NCBI RefSeq assembly: GCF_050436995.1
Contig: NC_134763.1
Location: 3,534,001-3,598,000 of the forward strand
DNA from: Anticarsia gemmatalis
Taxonomy: Eukaryota > Arthropoda > Insecta > Lepidoptera > Erebidae
Direction: 5' to 3'
DNA length: 64,000 nt
In this document: piece after piece, positions 53,001-64,000 of the stretch
Position numbering within the stretch: the first letter of the stretch is position 1
Layout of the letters: every line of letters starts with the position of its first letter
Notes under the pieces: generated by a model
Told to the model about the DNA's origin: nothing
Databases searched by the model: none
What the model saw: the letters and a program-made list of their open reading frames with translations, nothing else
Made by a program: the position numbers and the translations under genes

Positions 53001-53306
53001 TCTGTCAAAAGTAGGTTACAGGATTTGTGAGCAGACGAGAACCGATCTGGGGACCCCATCATTATATAGTAACGTTGTACATCATACTTTTAGCGTTGCA
53101 TGAGCAAGTTGACTTGACAAGTGACTTTGTATTTGATTGATCGTTTTAATAAGCTTGACTCCAATGGTAAAGGCATCGATCTTACGATCGAGTTGGTTAA
53201 TAAAATCTCACTGCAATATTGATGGAACTCATGTTATACACAAGGCTTTGTCTTTAGCTATGGGTTGAACGGGATTGCCAATATAATGCATACATTATAC
53301 AATATC

Positions 53307-53510
53307 ACACCTGTTATACTCGAATGTTTAGGCAGAGACGAAATTCACCCACGTTATCTATTGCTATTTGCCGGGCAGGTTACCAAATTCTGGACAACTA
53401 TTCAGACCCGATCAAATTAAATTAAAAAATACCAATAGTACATTGCCCGACTCGGGAATCGAACACGGGATCTCATGATCAGCACTTATGTTGCACTACC
53501 GACCGCGTCA
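53307..53510 (-). mobile_element. tRNA-derived SINE with A and B boxes
   Basis: On the minus strand the head reads TGACGCGGTCGGTAGTGC (A box, 53493-53510), and 27 bases later GTGTTCGATTCCC (B box, 53454-53466) and GAGTCGGGCA. The body runs to CGAGTATAACAGGTG at 53307, the same end as the 52868 fragment. The order matches a tRNA-headed SINE. No acceptor stem or discriminator closes it, so it is not a tRNA gene. Confidence 0.75.
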
Positions 53511-53751
53511 ATAAATACCGTGCTGACATATTGTCAGTCAGATATAGTTGCCGTTTAATGAATAAATACGTTAAAGAATTATGAAGTGTTTTGAAAGTAC
53601 TTATGTAAACACTTTTATAAAATACTGCAATAACCGATGATTACTGATTAGTATAAAGTACTTTGTTGTTGAACAAGTTACGATAACAGTTATCCAATGA
53701 CTAATACAATTACTCATGTATTTATTAGTACATAGTGACGGGTACTTTCAT

Positions 53752-54001
53752 AAATAAATAAAATAAAATTAATATCATTGGACAACTCACACACGGTTAT
53801 TTGATTGCAAACTAAGCAGAACTTGTACTATCGTAACCAAATAACTGATAAACATACTTATATACTTCTAAACACATACTTATATAGATAAATCTACAAC
53901 CAGGCTCAGAACGAATAGTCGTGCTCATCACACAAAGATTTGTCCCGGGTGGGATTCGAAGCCGCCATTCGCGGCGCTGCGGCTATTGCGCCAAACGCGA
54001 A
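53752..54001 (-). repeat. tRNA-related SINE-like repeat (CACACGGTTATTTG family)
   Basis: GACAACTCACACACGGTTATTTG, GCAGAACTTGTACTATCGTAACC, AAATAACTGATAAACATAC, GTCGTGCTCATCACACAAAG and GGGATTCGAAGCC are in the order of a repeat I know from moth genomes. GGCTTCGAATCCC on the minus strand (near 53952-53964) is B-box-like. Confidence 0.7.
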
Positions 54002-54284
54002 GTTTCATAATATTGAGTTTAGCTGCATCAAGAGCTGTTGTAACTTGTAACCACTTCACTTGAAAATATTACCTACTCATAAGGAGTGTAATGATATGTG
54101 ATGGTTACGTATGTCGATGTTTACAAATATAATGATATCTTCTATTGATATACACAATAAAATGTCACCTTGGCATCCCAAAGTATCGAATCTCAGATAG
54201 TATGGATTAAAATAAATTAAGGATATTATAGGATAAATTAGTTGCTTAATTAAGCTTATACTTACGTGCTAATCTAACAGTGCT

Positions 54285-54415
54285 ATCTACAATCACGCCT
54301 TTTTCCCATTGGGGTAGACTGAGACTGAAGAACGCAACTTGCCACGTTCCCATCAAACTTTTTTTGGTTCATTCACATCCATACATCTGGTCACACGCTA
54401 AGATTATCTGTGTAA
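54285..54415 (+). repeat. Dispersed repeat, CGCCTTTTTCCCATTGGGGTAG family
   Basis: CTACAATCACGCCTTTTTCCC, TTGGGGTAGACTGAGAC, CAACTTGCCACGTTCCC, TTCATTCACATCCATACATC and GGTCACACGC form this block. It is better preserved than the relative at 27262. Confidence 0.7.
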
Positions 54416-54915
54416 AATTAATATAAAAAAAAATGCAAAAACATTTTAATAATGAATTCGATCTAATTTTTCGATGACCAATAAGTTTTCAGATCTTTAA
54501 ACGTAGGATCTTCTACTCCCTTGCTCTTCAGTAAAGGACTGAGACTTTTTAGTTCAAGAGCCTGAGTTTGTGAAGTAATTTGCTCTTCAAAAACACTGTG
54601 TAGGATGTACCCTGTACCTACGCAGAAAATCTCTCAAAGAAGGGTGCGAAGAGCAAGCTTCGTTGTTAATTTACAAACTCAATTTAATATAAGGCCTCGT
54701 CCTTGAAAAAGCTTAACTTCGTCGCTACCAGTGACGTAAAATTATTCTATCTCAAAGAGGCTGTTGAATTATTTCGTTATCTATCCGTTAAATAATTCCT
54801 TTTCAAACTGTAATGTGTTTTTATACTCTTAATATAGATTACACGTCGATTCAACTAAACAATCATAGTTTAGTTGAATAGGAAAGTGCCTACATTTCTT
54901 AGTTAAGTACTGTAG

Positions 54916-55050
54916 CGCGATTCTCTAGCACTATTGACTGACGAGAATCGGGTAGCTATAAAAAAAAAAAATGAAAATCTAGACAGCGCTTCCAGCGGGC
55001 GCCGTACGAACAATTTTTGCAAAACAGTTTAGATTTCCGACTCACGATAG
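54916..55050 (-). mobile_element. MITE family B, copy 7
   Basis: CGCGATTCTCTAGCACTATTGAC, an A-rich stretch, GAAAATCTAGACAGCGCTTCC, AGCGGGCGCCGTACGAAC, and TTTTTGCAAAACAGTTTAGA are the reverse complement of the family order. The far end is vague. Confidence 0.65.
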
Positions 55051-55660
55051 GTACCGATTGTAAATTACCAATTAACTGCAAACGCGAAAACAGTAACGTT
55101 TAGGGTAAGTGTAGTACTATATTTCTTCAAAAGATCTTGGTCGACTATCGTTACCGTTTCCAATCGGATGTATTCAATCATGAACAGAATTCACTCCCTT
55201 TACAATTTTATTATATGTATCCATATGTGTTTAATATATTCTATGATATAAAGAATTATGTAACTAGAATCTATACTATGTACATTGTACATATGTTATG
55301 AACTGCAGTACCTCTACCTACCAAAGTGGCTGCATTTACTAACAAAAGATTACGCCATCGACCATGACTTACACGTGCACCAGTTATGAGTGCTTTGACC
55401 AGCTATTACAGTTTACATTGTAATGTATTTTACTATGAGCCAAGTTATTATTATAGTATTACGATAATGTGCACCACAAATAGTTTTACACGCTTTCGAA
55501 GGTTACGTATTAGGTACTGTACACGATAACGATGGCGGGCACTGAACTTTGCAAGATTATTGCATTAGACACGTGTAGTTGTAACCAGGAAATGTACTAA
55601 CATATCGATGTAATTGTAACATTTTATTGAAATGTACCTTTTTGGTCATTATGTTTAGAA

Positions 55661-55902
55661 CTAGCTGACCCGCGCAACTTCGCTTGTGTCACATAAGATA
55701 GGATGGGTCGTAATTTTCCTCGTTTTTGTAACATTTTATATTGGTACTCTGCTCCTATTGGTTGTAGCGTGATGATAGGTATATAGCCTATAACCTTCCT
55801 CGATAAATGGGCTATCTAACACTGAAATATTTTTTTAAATTAGACCAGTAGTTCCAACAAACAAACAAACTCTTCAGCTTTATAATATTAGTAAGTATAG
55901 AT
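55661..55902 (+). repeat. SINE-like repeat, family A (copy 6, internal deletion)
   Basis: It starts CTAGCTGACCCGCGCAACTTCGC. After CAGTAGTTCC it jumps straight to AACAAACAAAC, missing about 20 bases (TGAGATTAGCGCGTTCAAAC) found in other copies. It ends CTTCAGCTTTATAATATTAG with a small insertion before TATAGAT. Confidence 0.88.
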
Positions 55903-56320
55903 AATCATCAATTGTAAGTGTTGGTCAAGTTTATTGGAGCCATTACCTGCGTAACTACCTCAAACTTTACTAAACAAAAAAGAAGAAAGTAAATAATGAA
56001 AATTATTAATATTTTCTTTTGAAGCCAACAAGGTCTTTGTTATCATAAATAGAATTGGGAAGTGAAAGCCAAATTCAACATTGAGACTTTAATAATAGCA
56101 CTGATACCTTTTATGGCTGCAGAATGTTCAATAATTATTTGTAAGAGTCTTCTCTCTGACATTTTCAGAAAGCTATTAATAAAACCCGTCAGGATATTTA
56201 ATAATACGCATGTTCAAAGATCGGAAATATCGTTTTCGTTTCATGCGAAGTTATAAATACCAAAAAGACTTTTTCAGAGTCTTTTTTACGTAGTCATTTG
56301 AAATTCTGACTTTCCACAGG

Positions 56321-56470
56321 CGCGATTTCCGATTGCTATCGACTATCGACAACCAGCTAGCTTACAATGAATTTTAAATGGAAAACTATCAGTGCCCCCT
56401 AGCGGGTAGTTTGAGAATTAATTTTGAAGTATGTACAATCTAAATGTCAAACTCTCGATACTAGATAGCA
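56321..56470 (-). mobile_element. MITE family B, copy 8
   Basis: CGCGATTTCCGATTGCTATC, GACTATCGACAACCAGCTAGC, ACTATCAGTGCCCCCTAGCGG, GTACAATCTAAATGTCAAAC and CTCGATACTAGATAG make a nearly full-length reverse copy. Confidence 0.75.
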
Positions 56471-59400
56471 CCTAGTGTAAAAAATGCGTTTCAGCCTAAA
56501 ATAATGACATCTACCGTTTCTCTGTATGTGTTCCGCTACTCGATTTCGTATGCGGGTGGTACGAATGAAGGTAAATAAGCGCAGATAGTCAGCGGTAAGT
56601 GGCGCACATAATGAATGGACGCATATCGTTAGTTAGATATCAAATCGCGGCTGCTGCGGTAGCACGAGCTATTTCACGGCTGGACACACGATTACACGAA
56701 GTAGGCTTTGTGAGGGAATCGCCTGTGAACAATTTGCTAATTAGATAGGTATTCTGTACACTGGTAAGCCAAGTGTTGGCTGAATACTGTTTAAAAATGG
56801 TTCAGTTATAAACATGAATTAATGTTTTCTATTATAAAAATGAGACAGGATCAGTTCTGTACTACCAAACTCAAATGTGACGAGCTGTTGAAACATTTTA
56901 TTTTAATCAACTGTGAAATTCGTAAGTTGTTTATTTATAGGGTGACCTATATTTTATCACAATCGGATTGCCAAATAAACCTGTTCAAGGCTTGCTTTGT
57001 CAGTAGACCGTATTATTGACCTGATGGCACTCCTTCAATAAGTGTTCGATCCTTGGCCTGCGGAATATTCGTGAATTGGTTCTCAGTTGGCAAAGTGCCA
57101 AAATATAAACTGGGTGGGAATTTGGCAATACGGGAGTTGTACAATTTTATTAGTTTTTTTTTGTCCAGGTCCATGTGAGACTGCGGTCGACTGCACTCGT
57201 GGATAGTAAACAACATTAAAACTTCGCCACAGCACTTCCTCTAAAGACCGGTTCCAATAATACAATAGCTTTACACACTATCTATCTAGTTTTAGTAGTA
57301 CATTTGCTCATAAGGGGCAGGTTGCCTAGTAAAAGCTATCCTTATCTGAAGATAGGTTAACAAAACCAGACGTAAATGTATCGGTATCCTTCAAATGAAA
57401 CGCCTACTTAAATAACAAGACATATATTTATGGCAAAGGATTATGTACAGATGTTTTAACGAGCAGAATTCCTGGAAATCGTTACCTTGCGTGTACTTAC
57501 TTACTACAATCCCAACGTCGGTTTCTTGGAAAGCATCAATCAATTAGATTAAAGACTGGCTTATGGAGTTAATGCAAACTTCGCAAAAAATATATTTAAA
57601 AGGGTATTTGAATATCGCTTCTTTTTGGTTGGCAGCTGTTTATCCTAGGCTTACTGAGAGTAATGATGTTTTTGGCCTTCCTTTTTCACAAGATTTATTT
57701 ATTTTTAATGTGGCAGTATTCTGTTTTTAGATTGAAAGCACACTTGTTTTACCCTATTTACTAAATTGGTTAATGTAAGCATTTGATAAATACATTCACA
57801 ACAATAAACATTTAAAAAATTACACGAATTGCCAATTATAAAGATCTATAACGCAATGTATAGTTAAAATTATCTAATTTTCTTCTAACAAAATGATGTC
57901 GCGCAACTGTCTGCGGCAGAATAATCTCGCGCTAATGAATAAATAGAATTAACGGAAAATTAACCCTGTCTCTAACACGTAGCGACATTTAACTTCAAGT
58001 CATTATTCAACAATTTTCAAGTAAATTGAGTTTCCCTCTGATAGATGTGCGACGAACGTGCGTAATTAATGTGTACAACTTAGATTGAATTATACAATTT
58101 GGAAGTAATTTTGTTTTTAAGCTCTATTTAATCAAGGGAAATACTGTCACTTAGCCCCTTAGCTAAATTATTGGGTAGCTTAACTGGTTAAATTCTAATT
58201 CCTTAACATTACTACCTGCTCAATATGATGTCAGTTAATGTATGAAAATATGTCAAAATTCCATGTGATATACAGTTGTTTCCTTACATTTGCTTTCAGT
58301 TTATAAATCATCAGATATTTGGCCGTAAGGCGTATAACTTGCCTTATACGTATATCGCGATATTCGAAATAGATTATATTATCGATATACTTGAAATTCA
58401 GTGGAATTTAACTATTTCAGCATATAAAACACGATAACAAACTACTAATTGATCTCATAGTTCACTCTGAATAATTGGGAACTGCGAGTGTCTATTGCCA
58501 TTTAGTCGTTTTATGTATTGTGTCACTGGCCCATTTATCTTTTACTGATTCATTATCACAATGTAACAAACGTTTTTACAGTTCCCTTTGTTTTCTAAAT
58601 TAATTTAAAAAAGCAACATTTGTTTTACTGTTATTATTAGCGAATAACGTTAAAAGTAGAAAATATTAAGAAAAACACTTTAACAAGAATACTATCGCCA
58701 ATCTACATCAGCATTTGTAAAAGAGAGATTCAGTCAAAGTAAGCCTTAATACAAAAAAGTGATAATATCTAATTGCTGGCTTAGGTTTCAAACCCAGGCA
58801 GTCTTCGAAAGTTTAACGCTAGTCGTCTTACTTGTGTTCACACTGGACCGTTAAAAAATCAGCTTCAATTTAATTCACAAGGCTCGCTCTCTGCCCGTAG
58901 TGATCCGTGAAAATCGTCTAAACGTGATTTTCACTCACACGCGCCATGTTCCGGTTCGTTACATTAAGTGAACACCTAACAAATTGCTTAATGACTGGCC
59001 TTTCACTAAAGCTCTGTCATTGATTTTCTGTCCGCGCCGACTGTCTGGTTTTGAAGCCTTAAATAGCAGACGTTTTTTACTCAGGCAAGTAATAAAGCAA
59101 GTCTTTGTATTAAATCAACTAGGTTTGATGATCGATGAAATAAAAATTATAGGCCCAGTTTGGCCATTTCTGGATATACTTTATCTTTCAGGTAAAAAAT
59201 ATAGAAAAAAAATTGTATGTGTTATCCGACATATAAATTCTAGAAACTTGTTATACAGCGTTGAAATTGACTGTAAATGTGTCGAATTTACGAGTATAAA
59301 GTAAATTTGTACGACATGTTCAAATTAGAACTCATAAACGCGCAATAGAATTCAAATAGGTAAAATCTATTAGGATTTGCATAAGAATCTCTTTGCGACT

Positions 59401-62400
59401 AAGTAATTTAATCGCACACGAGCAGATTATGATCGTACATTACAATATTCTCGTATATTTCTAACGTAAGGTATTCAAATTATTCCCTAGAAGTTCAGTA
59501 TCTCAACGGGGATGAGTCTATCCTCACATTTTACGAGAACCCGCAGCTTGTAGACAATTAGTCGCCGGACGTTAAAGGCGGGCTTGACCGCACTCCGGGA
59601 CCAACGTTTATTAATAATGAACAGAATGAACAGAATGCCTACCAGAGAAACATGCCAAGTAATTAATCTAGAATTAATTTGAACCTTAGCCCAACACTGA
59701 CTACTGCGTAGAGCTCGGAATAATTCAATTGCTCTTTGTTTTTGAACGGATGTTAGCTGATGATTGAAACCTTTTGAAATGCTTCAGGCGTTTTCATAAA
59801 GCTAAGATTTAATATCAAGTTCAGTCACTTTCCATTTCGCCTTTCATATTGACCCTTTTGAAACGATACCTTCTGGCTCAAGGTTGTGCGAATGATCAAA
59901 TTACTATTTAATTAAAAACCAACTTGGATACTTAGGTATTGTGATTGATTTCAAAGTAATTTCGGGAAATATGGTTTTGATTAATCAAAACTGTCTTTCC
60001 GGTGATAATTACAGTGAATATAGCCGTACAAAGCAATAAAAACGAGTGTCATAAGATCATGAGTTTAATGATGAGATAATAGGAGTGTTGAACAATATGC
60101 ATTTCTTATATAGTCACTAAGACCCAGCCAGACGTAAATAAAAGAAGCATTTAAAATACCAAACCGGCCGTGAGTCTACTTAAAAGATTTCAATAAACTT
60201 TGCTCAAGTTGCTATCCACTCTGTCAGCGTAACTTCACAAGTATTCCAACGATACAATAAACTGGCACATTGAAAAGGCACAATTATTTGACTCGCTGCC
60301 ATTTAATTCACCAGAGAAGTATTTTAAATAGGAATAAATGGACCGGACGGATCGTTGGAGCTAATTAAAGAATTCAACATAAAGTTCCGGGCATTTGCTT
60401 TGCGTTGACCGAACTTAATACTTTACAAGTTTGCCTCTGCCTTTTACTAATGAATGGGATTCAATGAACGTTGAACAGCTTAAATCTTACACACGGAAAA
60501 GTTCATGTAGATTTTCAAGAATCTTGTCAACATAATAATAATATATTATAAACCTTCAGTAAGGACTTATAGGAACTTTCTTTAATTTCATTTAAATGAT
60601 AGTAACGCGCAATACGTAAGGCTCAAATAAAAAGGTATTACCAACTTAAAGAGGCTTAAATACGAGCATATCAAAGACTGGGGAAAACACCTAAAAAAAC
60701 GTCCAATATTACTATGTCTCGAATGAATTATAAAACTACGATTGTCGATAAATTGTTTTAAAACGTTACACTTAGAGAACTTATTTTGGTAACTGTTGGT
60801 CTTAGTTTAAAGTTTCAAACTTCAAAGAGCGCCAGGTGTTCTAGAATTTCTAGTTCTATGAAGACTCGGGTTATTGTTGGAAAATTCAATAGAAATAACT
60901 TTGAAAGAATACTTGATACTTAGAAAGTAGAAGTTAGTTGTGAAGTGTTTAGGGAATACTTGTTTGGCTCAAATAATGATAAATCGAAGGAATTTTTAAC
61001 GATGATAGTTTTAAAGATTTTTAGTTAATATTTAAAGACATGAATATAACGTCTGAGATTTTTAATAAGAGTGAAAAGTGATAATAAACTTGTTGTTCAA
61101 ACGAAGGCTTTAATTTTTTGTTGTGTTGATGAGTTACTAAAATGTTTTTCTAAACTTTCGAAAAGTTCGAAAAGCATTTATTTTGTCAATCGATCAAAAG
61201 AACTACAAATCTTTCCTCAAACTCCTCATCCATCATTTCTTTCAATTTCAAACATTACTCAACTTAGTTCAGAACATAAATCACAACTGATTCGTTTGAC
61301 GTGTTGAAACTTAGATTAAATATTGATTGAATTGGCGCTTCTATTTACTTTTATGAATTTATAATATTATCAAAGTATATTTTTTAACCCGTATTCTTGG
61401 CCGAGTTAAAACAATTAGAGACTTAAATTAAAGCATATAGGTAGCTATTTTATTAATAACTTGCTAGGTTAGTTACTACAAAGGCCTTTTGTAAGTATAC
61501 AATCTCTTTACAATTGATAATTATATTTTTTTGAGTTCTAAACCTCTTTAACCACCCATCCGTACTGGCCACTATATCTGCAAAAAATGTTAACATAGCC
61601 ATTTGGCCAATAAAAAAAAACTAAATATTTTTTCTGTGGCATCCTAATGATTTTTACACGGTAGAGTGCCAGTGTTAAATATTAGAAACTTTTTTACTTT
61701 CAATGTTGTTTTCATCTTAGATATTATTTCTCAATATACCTATCTATACGAAATAAAAGTGCACTTTGGTGCAGTGCGTATTTTTGGGTTCCTGGTTTTT
61801 TACTGTCAACTTTTCTGTTTTATTTTCACTACACTTGTTCTACTTCACACGCTTAAGCTTTTAGTACTGTGGTAAAAAGGCTGCAGCCACTGAATCACTC
61901 AAAAGTAAAAGGAATATGAATATTCATTATGCCTATTTTCTATGTACTAATACTTTACATATTGTTTATGGTGAACTGCAACTAATGAGGGCGGTCTAAT
62001 CTTTTGTTTGTAAGTAGAGGAGAGATCTCAGCGTGCGATAATTATGTGGGATGAGACAAGCATGGCTGCCGAGGTTAAGTATATAATGCGACGTTAACTG
62101 CGTCAAATAATGATATCATCTCCCTTCTTTTCTCTTGTCTTTTCGTAGCGCGGTAATGAGATGTGGCTCCGGCTGCCTAATGAGGGGAAATTATTTTAGC
62201 GAAATGACGCTCCCTGGTTTTTCTTCCGGCCTACTGACGATAAGAAAGCGACATTTTCAAGGGAAGGGATTTCATGGAAAATTCTGCGTAATTTCTTAAT
62301 TTAAACAAGACTTTCTTATTCCCAGTTATGTATTGTAATGCTAATTTATTTTTTTCTAGGAAATGTTGGCATTTAGCTTGTTCTCGGAAAAACGAACAAA

Positions 62401-63800
62401 GTTTCAGTGTTCCTTTATTCAATAATTTCTGCTACCTATATTTAATTTCATGGAATAATGTTTATACGTTTGTTTGTACGAAACAAAAGCAAAGCTCGTT
62501 GATTTTATAAGCATTTTTGTATTTGTGTTACAATATATCAAATACAATCACAAACTCGACCCTTGAACCCGTTACAGCCAATAACCATGTAAGTTATGTT
62601 TGCTCCTTTTATCATGATGCTCAACGCGGAAACTGAAGGAGGTCATCGACATATTCTGTTTGTTGAGGAAAATAAGCTCTCCAATAAATTTTGTTTATCA
62701 ATCTCTTTTGGCTCGAGTGGACTATGTATTATTGTGTGCTGCCAAAACATTTATTCGACTGTTAAGTCTCTGTACATTTGTTAAGCAATAGTTTTGGTTA
62801 TAGCACGAAACAAAGTTGCAAAAAGTTCGAGTGTGGCTTTGTGCGAGCGCTGCACAAATAACAACTATGAGAATAGTTGATACGTTGCCGCGGAGAATAG
62901 TAAAATGCATTTAAATCGTGTTGTATTTGTGGCAAAGTTGACCGATGCGAACTTTACCACCGTGTGTGTGCAGAAATGTGTGCAACTCTCCCGGGAGCGA
63001 CCTTTTAGCGAACTGCCCTTTGTGTAGGTCGACGTGGGGTCAGAAACCACCGTAATCTACGTGTAACTAACCGCAATGATTTATTACCTCACTATCTACG
63101 ATCTTTGAATCAATACTTTCACACGATTGAGGTTACCTTTTTCTAATGGATTTCCGATAGAATTTGTTTTCCTATTTTTTATTGGCTACATAATATTATG
63201 TTTTAGATTTACTTGTACAAAGTTTCTTATTACGTTACGTATGAATATATCCTATTACGTTATATAATAAGCCGTAAAGAAATAGACGCCAAAGATAAGT
63301 TAACAAAACTCCAGTTACGTATATGACCAAAAGAAGTTAAATTGACATGCTCAGTGTCTGCTACATAACCAAGTTATTTAACTATTTAAAGAATGCTAAC
63401 AAATCTATAAGCAAATAGCTAATTATCCTTTCAAAATTTTACGGAACAAATTTTTCGCTGTTACCTAGATCCGAATATAGGCTTCAACAAACGTACCTTA
63501 AGGTAAATGTGGTGATCATCAATCACATCGAATAATAGTGAAAGAAATGTAAGGGACACCTGACAAATGACTACATTCCATTGTCTGTCCTCTCCAATAA
63601 GCTTTTTATATTAAACTAATGATAGTGTTTTTATTGGAAATGCTCGGATATATCACTATGGCCCAATTTATTAGAAACCTCTCAAGCTGTTAGTGCTTTA
63701 CTATTATCTTTTAAGCTACGAGTATGAATTATGTTGTTCAAATGAATGTAGTTTTGTGATTCGGTAAGATTTCGGTATTAAGTTAAATCTTCTTTTTCAG

Positions 63801-64000
63801 GCTGACGTATCATCTGGTCGGCATCGCACTGCTGAGTATAGCGTGTGAGGTGTTGGCGCAGGAGGACAGAGAGCACCAGGGCCCGCAGACGTGCGGCGGC
63901 CGACTGAAGGGGCCCGTGGGGCTCATACAGACGCCCAACTTCCCCGAGCCCTTCCCCGTGCCCATCAAGTGCAAGTGGATCATCGAGCACGACATCGTCA
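63801..64000 (+). CDS. Exon 2 of a secreted or membrane CUB-domain protein (partial, runs off window)
   Basis: This is the second exon of a protein entering the secretory pathway. It follows a pyrimidine-rich TCTTTTTCAG acceptor. Codons start at 63802, because the first base G completes a codon split by the intron. Joined to exon 1, the chain reads M-K-M-L-T-Y and then a hydrophobic stretch (about residues 8-22, LVGIALLSIACEVLA), a typical signal peptide with likely cleavage near A22/Q23. A CUB domain begins at C34: CGG at 34-36, G40, G43, TPNFP at 47-51, FP at 54-55, C60 and W62. C34 and C60 would form the first CUB disulfide. The frame is the only open one, and codons are much more GC-rich than the flanks. 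CUB domains bind proteins or sugars outside the cell, in receptors, proteases and receptor-auxiliary proteins. The rest lies outside the window, so I cannot name the gene. Reverse-strand frames over this exon are shadows. Confidence 0.88.

Larger units (their letters stand above)
52228..63800 (+). other. First intron of the CUB gene (11,573 bases)
   Basis: The intron starts GTAAGT and ends TTTTTCAG. It interrupts the second codon ATG between its second and third bases (phase 2). It holds several repeats, listed separately: SINE fragments near 52870, 53307 and 53752, a 54285 repeat, MITE copies at 54916 and 56321, and a SINE-like repeat at 55661. The remainder, including about 56470-63780, is AT-rich with no reading frame that resembles a known protein. 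Less AT-rich patches at about 56525-56700, 59510-59610 and 62020-62230 could be regulatory, but I see no specific motif set. Long first introns often hold enhancers; that is general knowledge and not shown here. Confidence 0.68.

Noticed and set aside
53454..53510. Possible tRNA gene
   Set aside because: A and B boxes are present, but no acceptor stem closes the cloverleaf and the sequence continues as a SINE body.
62100..62230. Strong pyrimidine tract ending TTTTCGTAG, like a splice acceptor
   Set aside because: The sequence after it meets stops in the frames checked by eye and has no matching donor in phase. Inserting an exon here is not needed to join 52227 with 63801.
63778..63995. Two minus-strand frames over the CUB exon
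   Set aside because: They are shadows of the GC-rich coding exon. They would ignore the acceptor, and the plus frame encodes a signal peptide and CUB motifs.

Overview
The window looks like nuclear DNA of a moth or butterfly (Lepidoptera). It is AT-rich and almost free of long reading frames. It carries many short dispersed repeats of types I recognise from lepidopteran genomes: the 'CTAGCTGACCCGCGCAACTTCGC...AATATTAGTATAGAT' family, tRNA-derived SINEs, a 'GGCCTTGAGTCCACCACGCTGG' family, and a 'CGATTCTCTACCACTATCGAC' inverted-repeat family. The assignment to Lepidoptera rests on remembered repeat types and gene structure, not on a database search.

One host gene is supported, and only its 5' end is inside the window. 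An Inr/DPE-like promoter near 52051 leads into a GC-rich first exon that ends at a GTAAGT donor at 52228. Its last eight bases are ATG AAA AT. An 11.57-kb intron runs to a TTTTTCAG acceptor at 63799-63800, and exon 2 begins at 63801. Joining the two gives ATG-AAA-ATG-CTG in phase. The product starts with a signal peptide and continues into the first part of a CUB domain, cut off by the window end. No other host gene could be supported.

Layout: 1-2770 is non-coding with one SINE-like repeat. 2790-6219 is a 5'-truncated Jockey-like non-LTR retrotransposon bounded by a 19-bp target-site duplication. Its reverse-transcriptase frame is split by a 268-bp SINE with its own 12-bp duplication, and the head of that SINE resembles 5S rRNA. 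6239-39372 is AT-rich intergenic sequence with MITE copies, two perfect hairpins, old SINE fragments and simple repeats. 39373-40696 is a 1.3-kb terminal-inverted-repeat element full of palindromic TGTACCTTGGCCA-type motifs. 40857-51990 is intergenic with three copies of the SINE-like family and the best-preserved MITE. 52017-64000 is the promoter, exon 1, the repeat-bearing first intron and exon 2 of the CUB gene.

I found no evidence of a novel multi-gene system. The most informative structures are the split start of the CUB gene, the nested retrotransposon insertion, the palindrome-rich TIR element and the MITE family.
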